From positions 92,088 through 156,087 of the forward strand of contig NZ_FNEI01000003.1 of the NCBI RefSeq assembly GCF_900099975.1: a DNA stretch of 64,000 nucleotides. The letters run 5' to 3'. Every line of letters begins with the position of its first letter. The first letter of the stretch is position 1. Below, one piece after another: positions 52,973-61,926 of this stretch. The translations under genes and the position numbers were made by a program. Source of the DNA: Arthrobacter cupressi (GTDB lineage Bacteria; Actinomycetota; Actinomycetes; Actinomycetales; Micrococcaceae). Below the pieces are notes generated by a model, which was not told the DNA's origin, searched no databases, and worked only from the letters and a program-made list of their open reading frames with translations.

Positions 52973-54232
52973 GTGCGCACATTCGGTGTCGAAGAGGAAC
53001 TGCTGATCGTCGATCCAGCGAGCGGCGAGCCGCTTGCCCTTGCCGATGCCCTCCTCGCCGGGATCGGTGCGGCCGGCACCGGAACCGCGGATGCGGACGA
53101 TGCCGAGGACACTGATGCAGACGACGCGTCGGCAGTCCTTGGGCCCCGCACCGGCCTCAGCCACGAACTCAAGCTCGAGCAGATCGAAACCCAGACCCGC
53201 CCCTGCCGCAGCCATGCCGAGCTCCTCCGCCAGATCCGCCGCGGCCGGACCATGGCCAGCGACGCCGCCCGCAGCCACGGCGCCCGGATCGCCGCGCTGG
53301 CTACCTCGCCGGTCGATTCGGCCACGCACACCACCCCGGACCCCCGCTATGCCATGATGCTGGAGCGCTTCGGCATCACCGCCCACGAGCAACTGACGTG
53401 CGGCTTCCATGTGCACACATCCATTGCATCCCCGGAGGAAGGCGTGCTGGTGCTGGACCGCATCCGGGACAAGGTGGCAGTGCTCACCGCAATCAGCGCC
53501 AACTCCCCGTACTGGCGGGGCCTGGCCACCGGCTTCGAGAGCTACCGCACCCAGGCCTGGAACCGCTGGCCGTCCTCGGGCCCGTCCGCGGTGTTCGGTT
53601 CCTTGGCGAGTTACCGCCGGGTGGTGCGCCGCCTGATTGAGACCGGGGTCCTCCTGGACGAAGGCATGATCTACTTCGATGCCAGGCTGTCGCGGAACAA
53701 CCCCACGGTGGAAGTCCGGGTGGCTGACGTCTGCCTGCGTTCCGAGGATGCCGCGCTGATCGCGGTGCTGGTGCGGGCCCTCGTTGAGACGGCGGTCCGG
53801 GAGTCCGCGGCGGGTATCGAACCGTCGTCAGTGCCCACGGCCCTGCTGCGCCTGGCGTCCTGGCAGGCCAGCAACTTTGCGCTGCGCAACGATCTCCTGG
53901 ACTTCACAACGTTCCGGCCCGCACCGGCGGCGGACGTCGTCTGGTCCCTGGTGGAGTACCTTGAACCGGTGCTTGCCGAGCAGGGCGAGCTTGAACTCGC
54001 GCAAACCGGTGTGGCCGAGATCCTGCAGCGCGGGAACGGTGCCACCGAACAGCGCGGGATCGCGCATGAATACAGCGGAAACGACGGCGGCCAGCCGGAC
54101 CCTGCCGCGCTGGCCGCCGTCGTGCGCCATGCTGTCCGGGAGACGATGCCGGAAGCGGCACCACCGTCCGACACCAAGTCCATGCCGGTGCTCACCTGGG
54201 TGCGGCAGGACTGGCGCGGCGCCGATATCTAA
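52973..54232 (+). CDS. Carboxylate-amine ligase, YbdK/glutamate-cysteine ligase 2 type
   Basis: A 419-residue ATP-dependent ligase of the GCS2 family. It begins [20 protein letters not shown], the conserved GVEEE start, and continues with [25 protein letters not shown] and [20 protein letters not shown]. An acidic insert (about residues 38-54) separates the first two motifs. The start is GTG with no clear ribosome binding site; the palindrome ACAATTGT lies just upstream. The family makes gamma-glutamyl-type amide bonds, but the physiological acceptor is usually unknown. Actinobacteria use mycothiol, not glutathione, so glutathione synthesis is not implied. Confidence 0.87.
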   Translation: MRTFGVEEELLIVDPASGEPLALADALLAGIGAAGTGTADADDAEDTDADDASAVLGPRTGLSHELKLEQIETQTRPCRSHAELLRQIRRGRTMASDAARSHGARIAALATSPVDSATHTTPDPRYAMMLERFGITAHEQLTCGFHVHTSIASPEEGVLVLDRIRDKVAVLTAISANSPYWRGLATGFESYRTQAWNRWPSSGPSAVFGSLASYRRVVRRLIETGVLLDEGMIYFDARLSRNNPTVEVRVADVCLRSEDAALIAVLVRALVETAVRESAAGIEPSSVPTALLRLASWQASNFALRNDLLDFTTFRPAPAADVVWSLVEYLEPVLAEQGELELAQTGVAEILQRGNGATEQRGIAHEYSGNDGGQPDPAALAAVVRHAVRETMPEAAPPSDTKSMPVLTWVRQDWRGADI

Positions 54233-54241
54233 GCCCGATAC

Positions 54242-55450
54242 CTAGACCTGCTTGAGTGCCTGTTCCAGGTCGCGGATGAGGTCGTCTACGTCCTCAAGGC
54301 CCACGGAAAGCCGCACCACGCCGTCGCTCAGGCCGATGGCCGCACGGCCCTCCGGTCCCATGGCGCGGTGCGTGGTGGTGGCCGGGTGGGTGATGAGGGA
54401 CTTGGAGTCGCCCAGGTTGTTCGAAATGTCAATCACGGAGAGGCCGTCCAGCAGCGCAAACGCGGCGTCCTTCGCCGAACGCCCGCCGGAGGGCAGGAGC
54501 TCGAAGGTCAGCACGGTGCCGCCGGCCTTCATCTGCTTCGCGGCGAGCTCGTACTGCGGATGCGATTTCAGCAGCGGGTACTTGACCCAGTTAATGGCAG
54601 GCTGCTCCTCGAGCCACTCCGCGATCTTCAAGGCAGAGGACGAGGAGTGATTCACGCGCAGCCCGATGGTTTCCAGGCCCTTGGTCAGCACCCAGGCGTT
54701 GAACGCCGAGAGCGAGGGCCCCGTGTGCCGCATGAGCTGTTTGACCGGGCCGTCGATGAATTCCTTGGTGCCCAGGATCGCCCCGCCCAGCACACGGCCC
54801 TGGCCGTCGATGTGCTTGGTGCCGGAGTAGACGATCACGTCCGCGCCGAGTTCGCCGCAGCGCTGCAGCAGGGGTGTGGCGAAGACGTTGTCGACGACGA
54901 CGGTCGCGCCGGCCGCGTGCGCCAGCTCGCTGACCGCGGCGATATCCACGATCTCCTGCATGGGGTTCGACGGCGATTCGAAGAAGACGGCGGTGGTGGG
55001 CTCGGAGAGCGCGGCACGCCACTGCTCCAGGTCCGGTCCGTCCACGAACACCGTCTCCACGCCCCAGCGCGGCAGGATCTCGTTGAGGATCACGAAGCAG
55101 GAGCCGAACAGCGAGCGGGCGGCAACCACGCGGTCGCCGGCGGCCAGCAGGGCGCCGAGCGCGGTGAACACGGCGGACATGCCCGACGCCGTCGCGAAGC
55201 ACGCTTCGGTGCCTTCGAGCAGGCGGAGGCGTTCCTGGAAGGTGGCCACGGAGGGGTTGCCGTAGCGGGAGTAGACAAAGCGCTCGTCCTCGCCGGTGAA
55301 GGCGCGTTCGGCGGCGGCCGCGGACTCGTAGACGAAGCCGGAGTTCAGGAAGACGGCCTCGGATGTTTCCTGGAAGTTGGTGCGGTCAAGACCACCGCGG
55401 ACGGCCTGGGTGTCGGGGCTCCAGGTGGCGGCGTCGGGATTGAAAGTCAC
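54242..55450 (-). CDS. metZ: O-succinylhomoserine sulfhydrylase
   Basis: A 402-residue PLP enzyme of the Cys/Met metabolism family that makes homocysteine from activated homoserine and sulfide. RFVYSRYGNPSVATFQERL, CFATASGMSAVFTALGALL, VDNVFATPLLQRCGELGAD and the cofactor lysine in IVYSGTKHIDGQGR are all present. It starts at a GTG directly after the rhodanese stop codon. The rhodanese neighbour and the SAM-type riboswitch upstream fit regulation by methionine status. Confidence 0.93.
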   Translation of the reverse strand: MTFNPDAATWSPDTQAVRGGLDRTNFQETSEAVFLNSGFVYESAAAAERAFTGEDERFVYSRYGNPSVATFQERLRLLEGTEACFATASGMSAVFTALGALLAAGDRVVAARSLFGSCFVILNEILPRWGVETVFVDGPDLEQWRAALSEPTTAVFFESPSNPMQEIVDIAAVSELAHAAGATVVVDNVFATPLLQRCGELGADVIVYSGTKHIDGQGRVLGGAILGTKEFIDGPVKQLMRHTGPSLSAFNAWVLTKGLETIGLRVNHSSSSALKIAEWLEEQPAINWVKYPLLKSHPQYELAAKQMKAGGTVLTFELLPSGGRSAKDAAFALLDGLSVIDISNNLGDSKSLITHPATTTHRAMGPEGRAAIGLSDGVVRLSVGLEDVDDLIRDLEQALKQV

Positions 55451-55861
55451 TTAGATGTTCCCCAGGTTCGTAGGCAGACCGCGGTTCTTCCAGCCGTTCA
55501 CGGTGCGTTCGCCGTAACGGTCGGGCTCCCCTTCGAAGCCCTCCAGGACGTTGTACGCGGTGAAGCCGGCCTGCGTTGCGGCGACGGCGGCCGAGATGGA
55601 GCGCTGGCCGGAGCGGCAGATGAAGACGAGCTCGACGGCGTTGTCCTCCGGGGCCTGCTGCTTGAGTTCCTCGACGAAGTTGCCGTTGGGGATTCCGCCG
55701 GCGAAGTTCCACTGGATGAACAGCGGATCGTTCTCCGTGGCCTTGGTGTCCGGGATGCCGATGTGTGCCCATTCGGCTTCGGTGCGCACGTCCACCAGGA
55801 TGGCGCCCTGTTCGAGCTTCGCCCAGGCGTCCTGGGGGCTCAGGTCTCCGGCGTAGCTCAT
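55451..55861 (-). CDS. Rhodanese-like sulfurtransferase
   Basis: A 136-residue single-domain rhodanese. DAWAKLEQGAILVDVRTEAEW opens the fold and LVFICRSGQRSISAAVAATQAG contains the active-site loop C-R-S-G-Q-R with the persulfide cysteine. It probably carries sulfur for the adjacent MetZ reaction. It overlaps the DUF1737 gene by four bases and abuts metZ. Confidence 0.92.
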   Translation of the reverse strand: MSYAGDLSPQDAWAKLEQGAILVDVRTEAEWAHIGIPDTKATENDPLFIQWNFAGGIPNGNFVEELKQQAPEDNAVELVFICRSGQRSISAAVAATQAGFTAYNVLEGFEGEPDRYGERTVNGWKNRGLPTNLGNI

Positions 55862-56124
55862 GCGTGCCCCTCGTATGCTTCCTCGTCGTCGTAGCCTTCG
55901 AGCTGGTCGACGGCGGTGGCCACTGCCGCGTCCGCGCTCGCGACCGCGGCAGGCAGGATCACGGCCTGCGCCACGATCACGTTGGTGCCGTTGAAGGTCG
56001 CCGCCGGGCCGCCGTGCAGCACGTAGCCTTCGGCGAGGGCGGTGGAAATCCGTTCGCAGAACTCGCGGGTATCCGGGCCGGTAATGAGGCGGTAGGAAAG
56101 TTGGTCTTCACTTGGTTCAGGCAT
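55858..56124 (-). CDS. DUF1737 family protein
   Basis: An 88-residue protein; the DUF1737 domain covers about residues 8-55 (LSYRLITGPDTREFCERISTALAEGYVLHGGPA). The tail is acidic. GAGGAG stands before the ATG. Its role is not known, but it is the first gene behind the SAM-IV riboswitch, ahead of rhodanese and metZ. Confidence 0.85.
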   Translation of the reverse strand: MPEPSEDQLSYRLITGPDTREFCERISTALAEGYVLHGGPAATFNGTNVIVAQAVILPAAVASADAAVATAVDQLEGYDDEEAYEGHA

Positions 56125-56167
56125 TGGTGCTCCTCAGTCACGCTTGCAGTTCGAAAAGTGTCGATAC

Positions 56168-56254
56168 GCCGAGTAGTCACCTGAGGCACCCCGCCGGAAG
56201 AGAGGGTTGCCGACCAGCAAGTCAGGGCTTCACGCTGGTGCTCATTACTCACTA
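56168..56254 (-). promoter_or_regulatory. SAM-IV-type riboswitch
   Basis: Read leftward: GAGTAATGAGCACCAGCGTG, AAGCCCTGACTTGCTGGTCG, GCAACCCTCTCTTCCGGCGG, GGTGCCTCAGGTGACTACTC. This order (CCAGCG, GCTTGCTGG-type stem, GGCAACCCTC, GGGGTGCC, CAGGTGA) is the SAM-IV aptamer known in Actinomycetales. GAGTA and TACTC close the basal stem. It ends about 45 bases before the DUF1737 gene and should repress the operon when S-adenosylmethionine is abundant. Confidence 0.88.
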
Positions 56255-56557
56255 AGAAAAATAACACCGGCGACGACGGCCCGCAGTCCGGCCGCTGTCA
56301 TGTTCCGTAACCGGGCGGAATGTTCGCTTCAAGCTAGGTATACAAGCCGTCCGGGGCAGCGGCCGGCGTCGTCTTCAGTTCACGGGAAATTCCCTTTCCG
56401 GCGCGGATTCCGGCGGCGGCAGGGCGCCGTGGGCCGGGAGCCGGGGACGCCGTCACTAACCCCCGGACGGGCTGCCCGCGGACCCTGTACCCTTTGCTGG
56501 CGCAATGTCATAATTTTCAGATCAGGTCTGCAATGCCGAATCCAGCTGGGGGATCGC
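56255..56557. other. Divergent promoter region, metZ operon / polysaccharide operon
   Basis: No gene is supported in these 303 bases. The left part, an AT-rich stretch (AAGAAAAATAACA), should hold the leftward promoter of the riboswitch operon, and the right part the promoter of the GT2 operon. Confidence 0.5.
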
Positions 56558-58549
56558 ATGCACGCTATCGAAAACCTGCGCGCGGGTACCGAACGCCCGA
56601 CAGGTCGCGATACACCACGGGAAACTTCCGCCTACACCAAGGCCGGCATAGCGGCCTGGGCCGCGCAGCTCGGCAAGCCGGCGGCGGAGGCGCCGCGCTC
56701 CCGCCGCATGGCACACCTCGGCGGTGTCAGCGCGATTGCCGCGCTGGTGCTCTACTTGGCCTGGCGCATCATTTTCACCCTGCCGACGGGCGGAGCGAAC
56801 GTCGTCGTTGCCTGGGTGCTGGTGGCCTTCGAAGCCCTGCCCCTCTTCGGGATCGTCCTGAAGACGATCACCATCTGGAACATCGACAGCGCAGCACCAG
56901 AGCCGCCGAAGAAGGGTGCCGGGCTGCGGACCGCGGTCCTCATCCCCACCTACAACGAGCCCGTGGAGGTGCTCTCTCCCACGGTTGCCGCGGCCTGCGC
57001 GCTGCAGCCCGCGCACGAGACCTGGGTACTTGATGACGGCGACCGCCCCTGGGTGGCCGAAATGTGCCGCTCCTTCGGGGCCAGGTATGTCCGCCGGCCG
57101 ATCCACGAGCATGCCAAAGCCGGCAACATGAACCACGCCCTGGAGCTGATGGCCCGGGAAGAGGCGGCCGGGCGGGAAGCCATCGACATCATCGCCGTCC
57201 TGGACTGCGACCATGTCCCGCTTCCCAACTTCCTCACCGCCACGCTCGGATGGTTCAACGACGAGGAGATCGCCCTCGTCCAGGGGCCGCAGGCCTTCTA
57301 CAACTCCGGCGCCTTCGACGACGACGGCATCGCCGGGGAACAGGGACTCTTCTTCAACGTGCTGATGCCGGCCCGCAACGTCGCCGGAGCCGGCCCCTTC
57401 TGGTGCGGCTCGACGTCGCTGCTCCGGGTGAAGGCGCTCCGCGAAGTCGGCGGCGTGGCCACGGAGACCATCACCGAGGATCTCCACACCACCCTCAAGC
57501 TCATCCGCCGCGGCTGGAAAACCGTCTACCATCACCAGACCCTCGCCGTCGGCCTGGCTCCCGCCACCGCGGAACAATACCTCCTGCAGCGCCGCCGCTG
57601 GGGCATGGGCGCCATGCAGATCCTGGCCTACGAGAGGCTCTGGAAGGCCAAGAGCTGGTTGTCCTGGCGCAACTTCCACGAGTACCTCAACGGAACCCTG
57701 TGGTGGCTGGAGGGACTGGCCACCCTGCTGGCGTTCTTCGTGCCCTTGTTCATCCTCTTCTCCGGGGCGCAGACCACCACGGCTGGACCGGTCGAATTCA
57801 CCGTTGCGTTCGTCGCCATGTTCGTGATCCGACTGTGGGGGACCAAGAGGCTCCTGCGCCACCAGATCCATTGGCCGACCGCCTTCGCGCTGCGGATCTT
57901 CCGGATCCCGATCGGCCTGGCGTGCTCCTGGTGGCTGATTACCCGCAGGACCCTCGAATTCCAGGTCACCCCGAAGGGCGCGTCCAACGAACGCCTCCGC
58001 GGGCATGTGCCCCTCATGATCTACGTGATGATCGCTGTGGTCATCCTGGCGCTGCTCTACGCGGCGGCCGGTATCTGGGGCTGGGTTCCGTGGGCGTCCG
58101 GTCCGGGGTCGACCGTTGCCTCCGGGCTCTGGCTCGCGGTCGCCGGCATGGTCCTGCTGCTGGGTGCACTGCGCATCCGGGCGAGCGAGTATTCGACCTC
58201 GAGACGGGACGCCTACAGGTTCAGCGTCCAGGTTCCGGTGACGCTGGCAGGGTGCCGCGGCGAACTGGTCGATATCTCGATGGGCGGGGCGGCCGTTCGC
58301 ATCCTGTCCGGCGAGCTGCCGGAGTCCGGCCCGGTCCGGCTTACCTTGCCGGGCGCCGCGCCCCTGACCCTGCACATCGTGCGGACATGGTCGACGCCGG
58401 ACGGCGGACGGACGGTTTCCCTCCGTGACCTCCGGGGCGAATGGGCCATCTACAACGCGATTGCGTTGTGGCTGTTCCACACCCCGCCCGGCGCCGTTCC
58501 CGGACTTCCCGACGGCGTCCCCGTCGCCGCGCTGCGCGGTGCGCCATGA
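56558..58549 (+). CDS. GT2 family polysaccharide synthase with C-terminal PilZ domain
   Basis: A 663-residue processive glycosyltransferase of the cellulose-synthase type. After two helices (residues ~55-105) comes the catalytic domain: WVLDDGDRPWV, LDCDHVPLPNF (DxD), ITEDLHTTLKL (TED) and QRRRWGMGAMQI (QxxRW at Q344). Four to six helices follow, then a PilZ domain with RRDAYRFSVQVPVTLAG and DISMGGAAV, the c-di-GMP-binding RxxxR and DxSxxG signatures. GGGGGA precedes the ATG at 56558. No BcsB or cellulase partner is present, so the polymer is unknown. It overlaps the kinase gene by four bases. Confidence 0.9.
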   Translation: MHAIENLRAGTERPTGRDTPRETSAYTKAGIAAWAAQLGKPAAEAPRSRRMAHLGGVSAIAALVLYLAWRIIFTLPTGGANVVVAWVLVAFEALPLFGIVLKTITIWNIDSAAPEPPKKGAGLRTAVLIPTYNEPVEVLSPTVAAACALQPAHETWVLDDGDRPWVAEMCRSFGARYVRRPIHEHAKAGNMNHALELMAREEAAGREAIDIIAVLDCDHVPLPNFLTATLGWFNDEEIALVQGPQAFYNSGAFDDDGIAGEQGLFFNVLMPARNVAGAGPFWCGSTSLLRVKALREVGGVATETITEDLHTTLKLIRRGWKTVYHHQTLAVGLAPATAEQYLLQRRRWGMGAMQILAYERLWKAKSWLSWRNFHEYLNGTLWWLEGLATLLAFFVPLFILFSGAQTTTAGPVEFTVAFVAMFVIRLWGTKRLLRHQIHWPTAFALRIFRIPIGLACSWWLITRRTLEFQVTPKGASNERLRGHVPLMIYVMIAVVILALLYAAAGIWGWVPWASGPGSTVASGLWLAVAGMVLLLGALRIRASEYSTSRRDAYRFSVQVPVTLAGCRGELVDISMGGAAVRILSGELPESGPVRLTLPGAAPLTLHIVRTWSTPDGGRTVSLRDLRGEWAIYNAIALWLFHTPPGAVPGLPDGVPVAALRGAP

Positions 58550-61500
58550 GAGCCCGCAGGCCCTGGCTGTGGTGGACGTTGATTTCCGCCGTCGTGGTGT
58601 CGGGCCTGACGGTGTTGTTCTGGTGGAACCCGGCGACTTCGGCGTCCCAGACCCTTGGCGATGTCGTGATCCTGTGCTGCGCCCTCGCCGCCGCGGCGAG
58701 CTGTGCCTTGGCTGCCCGCCGGGAACCGGAGAACGCCAAGGCATGGTGGCTCATGGCAGCGGCTGCCTTGGTCTGGTCTGCCGGAATGGCATTGTGGACC
58801 GGATACGGCCTGGCGCTGGACCATGCCTATCCTTTCCCGTCGCCCGCCGACGCGCTTTTCCTGTTGTACGCCGTGCCCGCGGCCATCGGGCTCTTCGCCT
58901 TTCCCCGTCCCGCGACGTCCACGGCTCCGCCGGTGCGCACCGTGCTGGACGCGGCGGTCATCGCCAGCTCCACGCTTTTCATCAGCTGGGTGACCGTCCT
59001 GGGACCGATTTACAAGACCGAAGGACAGGACCCGGTCGCCTGGCTGACGCTGATGGGATACCCGATTGTCGACGTCGCTCTGGCCTCCCTGGTGTTCGTG
59101 CTCACCATGCGCCGCGCCCGCCGGGAGCGCGTGCGGTGGTCGTGCCTCGGGCTCGGGGTAGTGGCGTTGGCGGTCACCGACAGCGCCTACGTGAGGTTGT
59201 CCGCTGAGGGTCTCACCGGTTCCACCGGGACACCGCTTGCGGCCGGTTGGATGGGTGCCTTCCTCCTGATCGGGCTTTCCCCGTTGATTCCACATTGGGC
59301 AAGCGGGCGTAAGGAACCGCTGTGGAACTCGCTGGCCCTCGAAATGCTGCCGTACGTGCCCGCGGTGGGCGCCGTGGTGGTGGCGCCGACCAGGCTCAGG
59401 GACCAGGCGGACCCCGTCCTGCTGTTTACCGGTCTGTCTGTTTTCGTCCTGGTGGTGGCCCGGCAGTTCTTCATCATCTACCAGAACGTCACCCTGACCA
59501 GGTACCTCGAAGCCAAGGTCGCCGCGCGCACCGCGGAGCTTGAGGGTTTGGGCGCCATTGTGAACTCCTCCGCTGACGCGATTGTGGGCAAGACGCCCGA
59601 CGGCGTCATCACGAGCTGGAACCCCGCGGCGGAGCGACTCTACGGCTACCACGCCGCCGAAGCGGTGGGCCAGCACGCGGACTTCATCGTCCCGCAGCGG
59701 CTCCGGGCGCAGGAAAATGCCTTCCTCGCCGATGTCGCGGCCACCGGGACAACGCACACCTATGAAACCGAGCGGGTACGCAGCGACGGCCTGCTGGTTC
59801 CGGTGTCCCTGACCGTTTCCCCCATCAGCGGTTCCGACGGGATCCACGGGGTGGCCACCATCGCCCGGGACATCACCGAACGCCTGCGGAACGAGGCCGA
59901 ACTGGTCGCCGCGCGGGAAGCCGCGGAAGAGTCCAGCCGCCTGAAGTCGGAGTTCCTGGCAACGATGAGCCATGAGATCCGGACTCCGATGAACGGCGTC
60001 ATCGGACTGACAGGAGTGCTGCTCGACACCGAGCTTGACGAACGGCAGCGCCAGTACGCCAACGGCGTGCGGGTCGCGGCGGACGCGCTGCTGTCGCTGA
60101 TCAACGACATCCTGGACTTTTCCAAGCTCGAGGCCGGAAAGGTGGAACTCGACCCGGAACCGTTCGACCCCCGGCTCCTGGTGGAAGAGGTGGCCGGCCT
60201 GCTCGCCGAAGGCGCCCGGGAAAAGGACCTGGAGCTCATGGCCTACTGCCGTCCGGAGGTGCCGGTCTCGCTGCTTGGCGACGCCGGGCGCATCCGGCAG
60301 GTCCTCCTGAATCTTGCCTCGAACGCCGTGAAGTTCACCGAAGCCGGAGAGGTCGCCATCAGGGTCGGCGTCGTGGAACAGGGCCCTGACCGAGCCACGG
60401 TCCGCTTTGAAGTCCGGGACACCGGAATCGGCGTCGATCCCGAAGACCGTGAGCGCCTGTTCGAGCCGTTCCTGCAGGCCGATGCATCCACCACGCGCAA
60501 GTACGGGGGCACCGGCCTTGGCCTGGCGATCTGCCGCAGGCTCACCGAAGCCATGGGCGGGAAGATCGGTCTCGAAAGCGCTCCCGGCAGCGGCAGCACG
60601 TTCTGGATTGCGGTTCCTTTGCCGGTGGCCGATCCGGAGGCACTGCCGGTCCAGCCTCCCTACGCCCAGACCGAAGGGCTGCGCGTACTGGTGGTCGACG
60701 ACAACGCGAGCAACCGGATGATCCTGGAGGCGCAACTGGCCGGCTGGAAGATGCAAACCGACGCCGTCGGGGGTGGCCGCCATGCGCTGAAGCGGGCCCG
60801 CGAGGAAGCCGCGGCGGGCCGTCCGTACGACATCGCCGTGCTCGACATGTGCATGCCGGAGATGGACGGCGTGGAGCTGGCCCGGCTGCTGAGTGGCGAC
60901 GAGGAGCTGAAGGCCATGAAGCTCATCCTGCTCACCTCCACCACGCAGGTCGACCGGCAGGAACTGCAGGCGGCAGGGATCAGGGAATGGCTCACCAAGC
61001 CCGTTCGCAGCTCGGAGTTCTACGACCGGCTCATCCGCCTCATTGCCGGCCCGAGGGTGCCGGCGCCGGCCGCCGCGCCGGCCGCGGAGCCTGGAGAAGA
61101 CAGGGGCGGCGAAGGCCTGGTGCTGGTGGTCGAGGACAACGAGATCAACAAGCTCGTGGCCCGGAGCATGGTCGCGAAGCTCGGCTACGGGGTGGAAGTG
61201 GTGTCCGACGGCGCCGAAGCCGTTGCCGCCACCTCCTCGAAGCAGTACGACGCCGTCCTGATGGACTGCCACATGCCGGTGCTGGACGGCTTCGAAGCCA
61301 CCCGCATCATCCGGGCGAGGGCCACCGACGGGCCCAGGCTTCCGATCATTGCCATGACGGCCGGAGCCATGGACGAGGACCGGGAACGGTGCCTCGCCGC
61401 CGGCATGGACGACTACCTTTCCAAGCCGGTGGATGAAGGGAAGCTGCGGTCCGTGCTGGCCCAGTGGATCACCCGCAAAGCGCAGGACGGCCGGCCGCCC

Positions 61501-61926
61501 GCTCCTAGGGCAGCCGGTTCCGGGCCGGAGGCCGTTCCGGTCGCCGCCGGTGCGCTCTTCCTTCCGGACCTCGCCGGGCCGGTTCTTGATCCGGAACGGC
61601 TGGCCACCCTGCGCTCGCTCGGTCCGGCCGATGGCCGCGGACTCCTGCCCGCCGCGGCCCAGGCGTTCAAGGGCGAGATTCTGCCGTCCCTCGAGGAGAT
61701 CAAGGCGGCCGCGGCCGACGGCGGGGAGGCACTTGGCCGGGCGGCGCACAAGCTGAAGGGCGCGGCGGCCAACATCGGCGCCACCCGCGCCGCGGGGCTG
61801 TGCCTCCAGTTGGAACGCCTGGGATCCGGATCCTCCGGCGCCGGCCTGGAAACCATTGAGCTTCTGGAGGCGGAGCTGACGCTCGTGGCCGAGGCCCTGG
61901 ACGAAGCCTTGTTCGCGGCGCCATGA
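58546..61926 (+). CDS. Hybrid sensor histidine kinase with two receivers and HPt
   Basis: A 1126-residue multidomain kinase. About eight N-terminal helices (residues ~8-320) form a membrane sensor; a PAS domain follows (SADAIVGKTPDGVITSWNPAAERLYG, ~345-460). The kinase core has ATMSHEIRTPMNG with H476 and the ATP lid motifs NLASNAVKFTEAG, GIGVDPEDRERLFEPF and GGTGLGLAICRRL. Two receiver domains carry D767 (VLDMCMPEMDG) and D907 (LMDCHMPVLDG), and an HPt domain has H1068 (AAHKLKGAA). A full phosphorelay is thus contained in one protein. It overlaps its neighbours by four bases on both sides; the GGDEF response regulator downstream is the likely output. Confidence 0.93.
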   Translation: MRARRPWLWWTLISAVVVSGLTVLFWWNPATSASQTLGDVVILCCALAAAASCALAARREPENAKAWWLMAAAALVWSAGMALWTGYGLALDHAYPFPSPADALFLLYAVPAAIGLFAFPRPATSTAPPVRTVLDAAVIASSTLFISWVTVLGPIYKTEGQDPVAWLTLMGYPIVDVALASLVFVLTMRRARRERVRWSCLGLGVVALAVTDSAYVRLSAEGLTGSTGTPLAAGWMGAFLLIGLSPLIPHWASGRKEPLWNSLALEMLPYVPAVGAVVVAPTRLRDQADPVLLFTGLSVFVLVVARQFFIIYQNVTLTRYLEAKVAARTAELEGLGAIVNSSADAIVGKTPDGVITSWNPAAERLYGYHAAEAVGQHADFIVPQRLRAQENAFLADVAATGTTHTYETERVRSDGLLVPVSLTVSPISGSDGIHGVATIARDITERLRNEAELVAAREAAEESSRLKSEFLATMSHEIRTPMNGVIGLTGVLLDTELDERQRQYANGVRVAADALLSLINDILDFSKLEAGKVELDPEPFDPRLLVEEVAGLLAEGAREKDLELMAYCRPEVPVSLLGDAGRIRQVLLNLASNAVKFTEAGEVAIRVGVVEQGPDRATVRFEVRDTGIGVDPEDRERLFEPFLQADASTTRKYGGTGLGLAICRRLTEAMGGKIGLESAPGSGSTFWIAVPLPVADPEALPVQPPYAQTEGLRVLVVDDNASNRMILEAQLAGWKMQTDAVGGGRHALKRAREEAAAGRPYDIAVLDMCMPEMDGVELARLLSGDEELKAMKLILLTSTTQVDRQELQAAGIREWLTKPVRSSEFYDRLIRLIAGPRVPAPAAAPAAEPGEDRGGEGLVLVVEDNEINKLVARSMVAKLGYGVEVVSDGAEAVAATSSKQYDAVLMDCHMPVLDGFEATRIIRARATDGPRLPIIAMTAGAMDEDRERCLAAGMDDYLSKPVDEGKLRSVLAQWITRKAQDGRPPAPRAAGSGPEAVPVAAGALFLPDLAGPVLDPERLATLRSLGPADGRGLLPAAAQAFKGEILPSLEEIKAAAADGGEALGRAAHKLKGAAANIGATRAAGLCLQLERLGSGSSGAGLETIELLEAELTLVAEALDEALFAAP

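Noticed and set aside
58450..61749. 1099-residue open frame on the minus strand opposite the hybrid kinase
   Set aside because: It is the antisense shadow of a gene with complete kinase and receiver motifs; its translation is compositionally biased and shows no domain.
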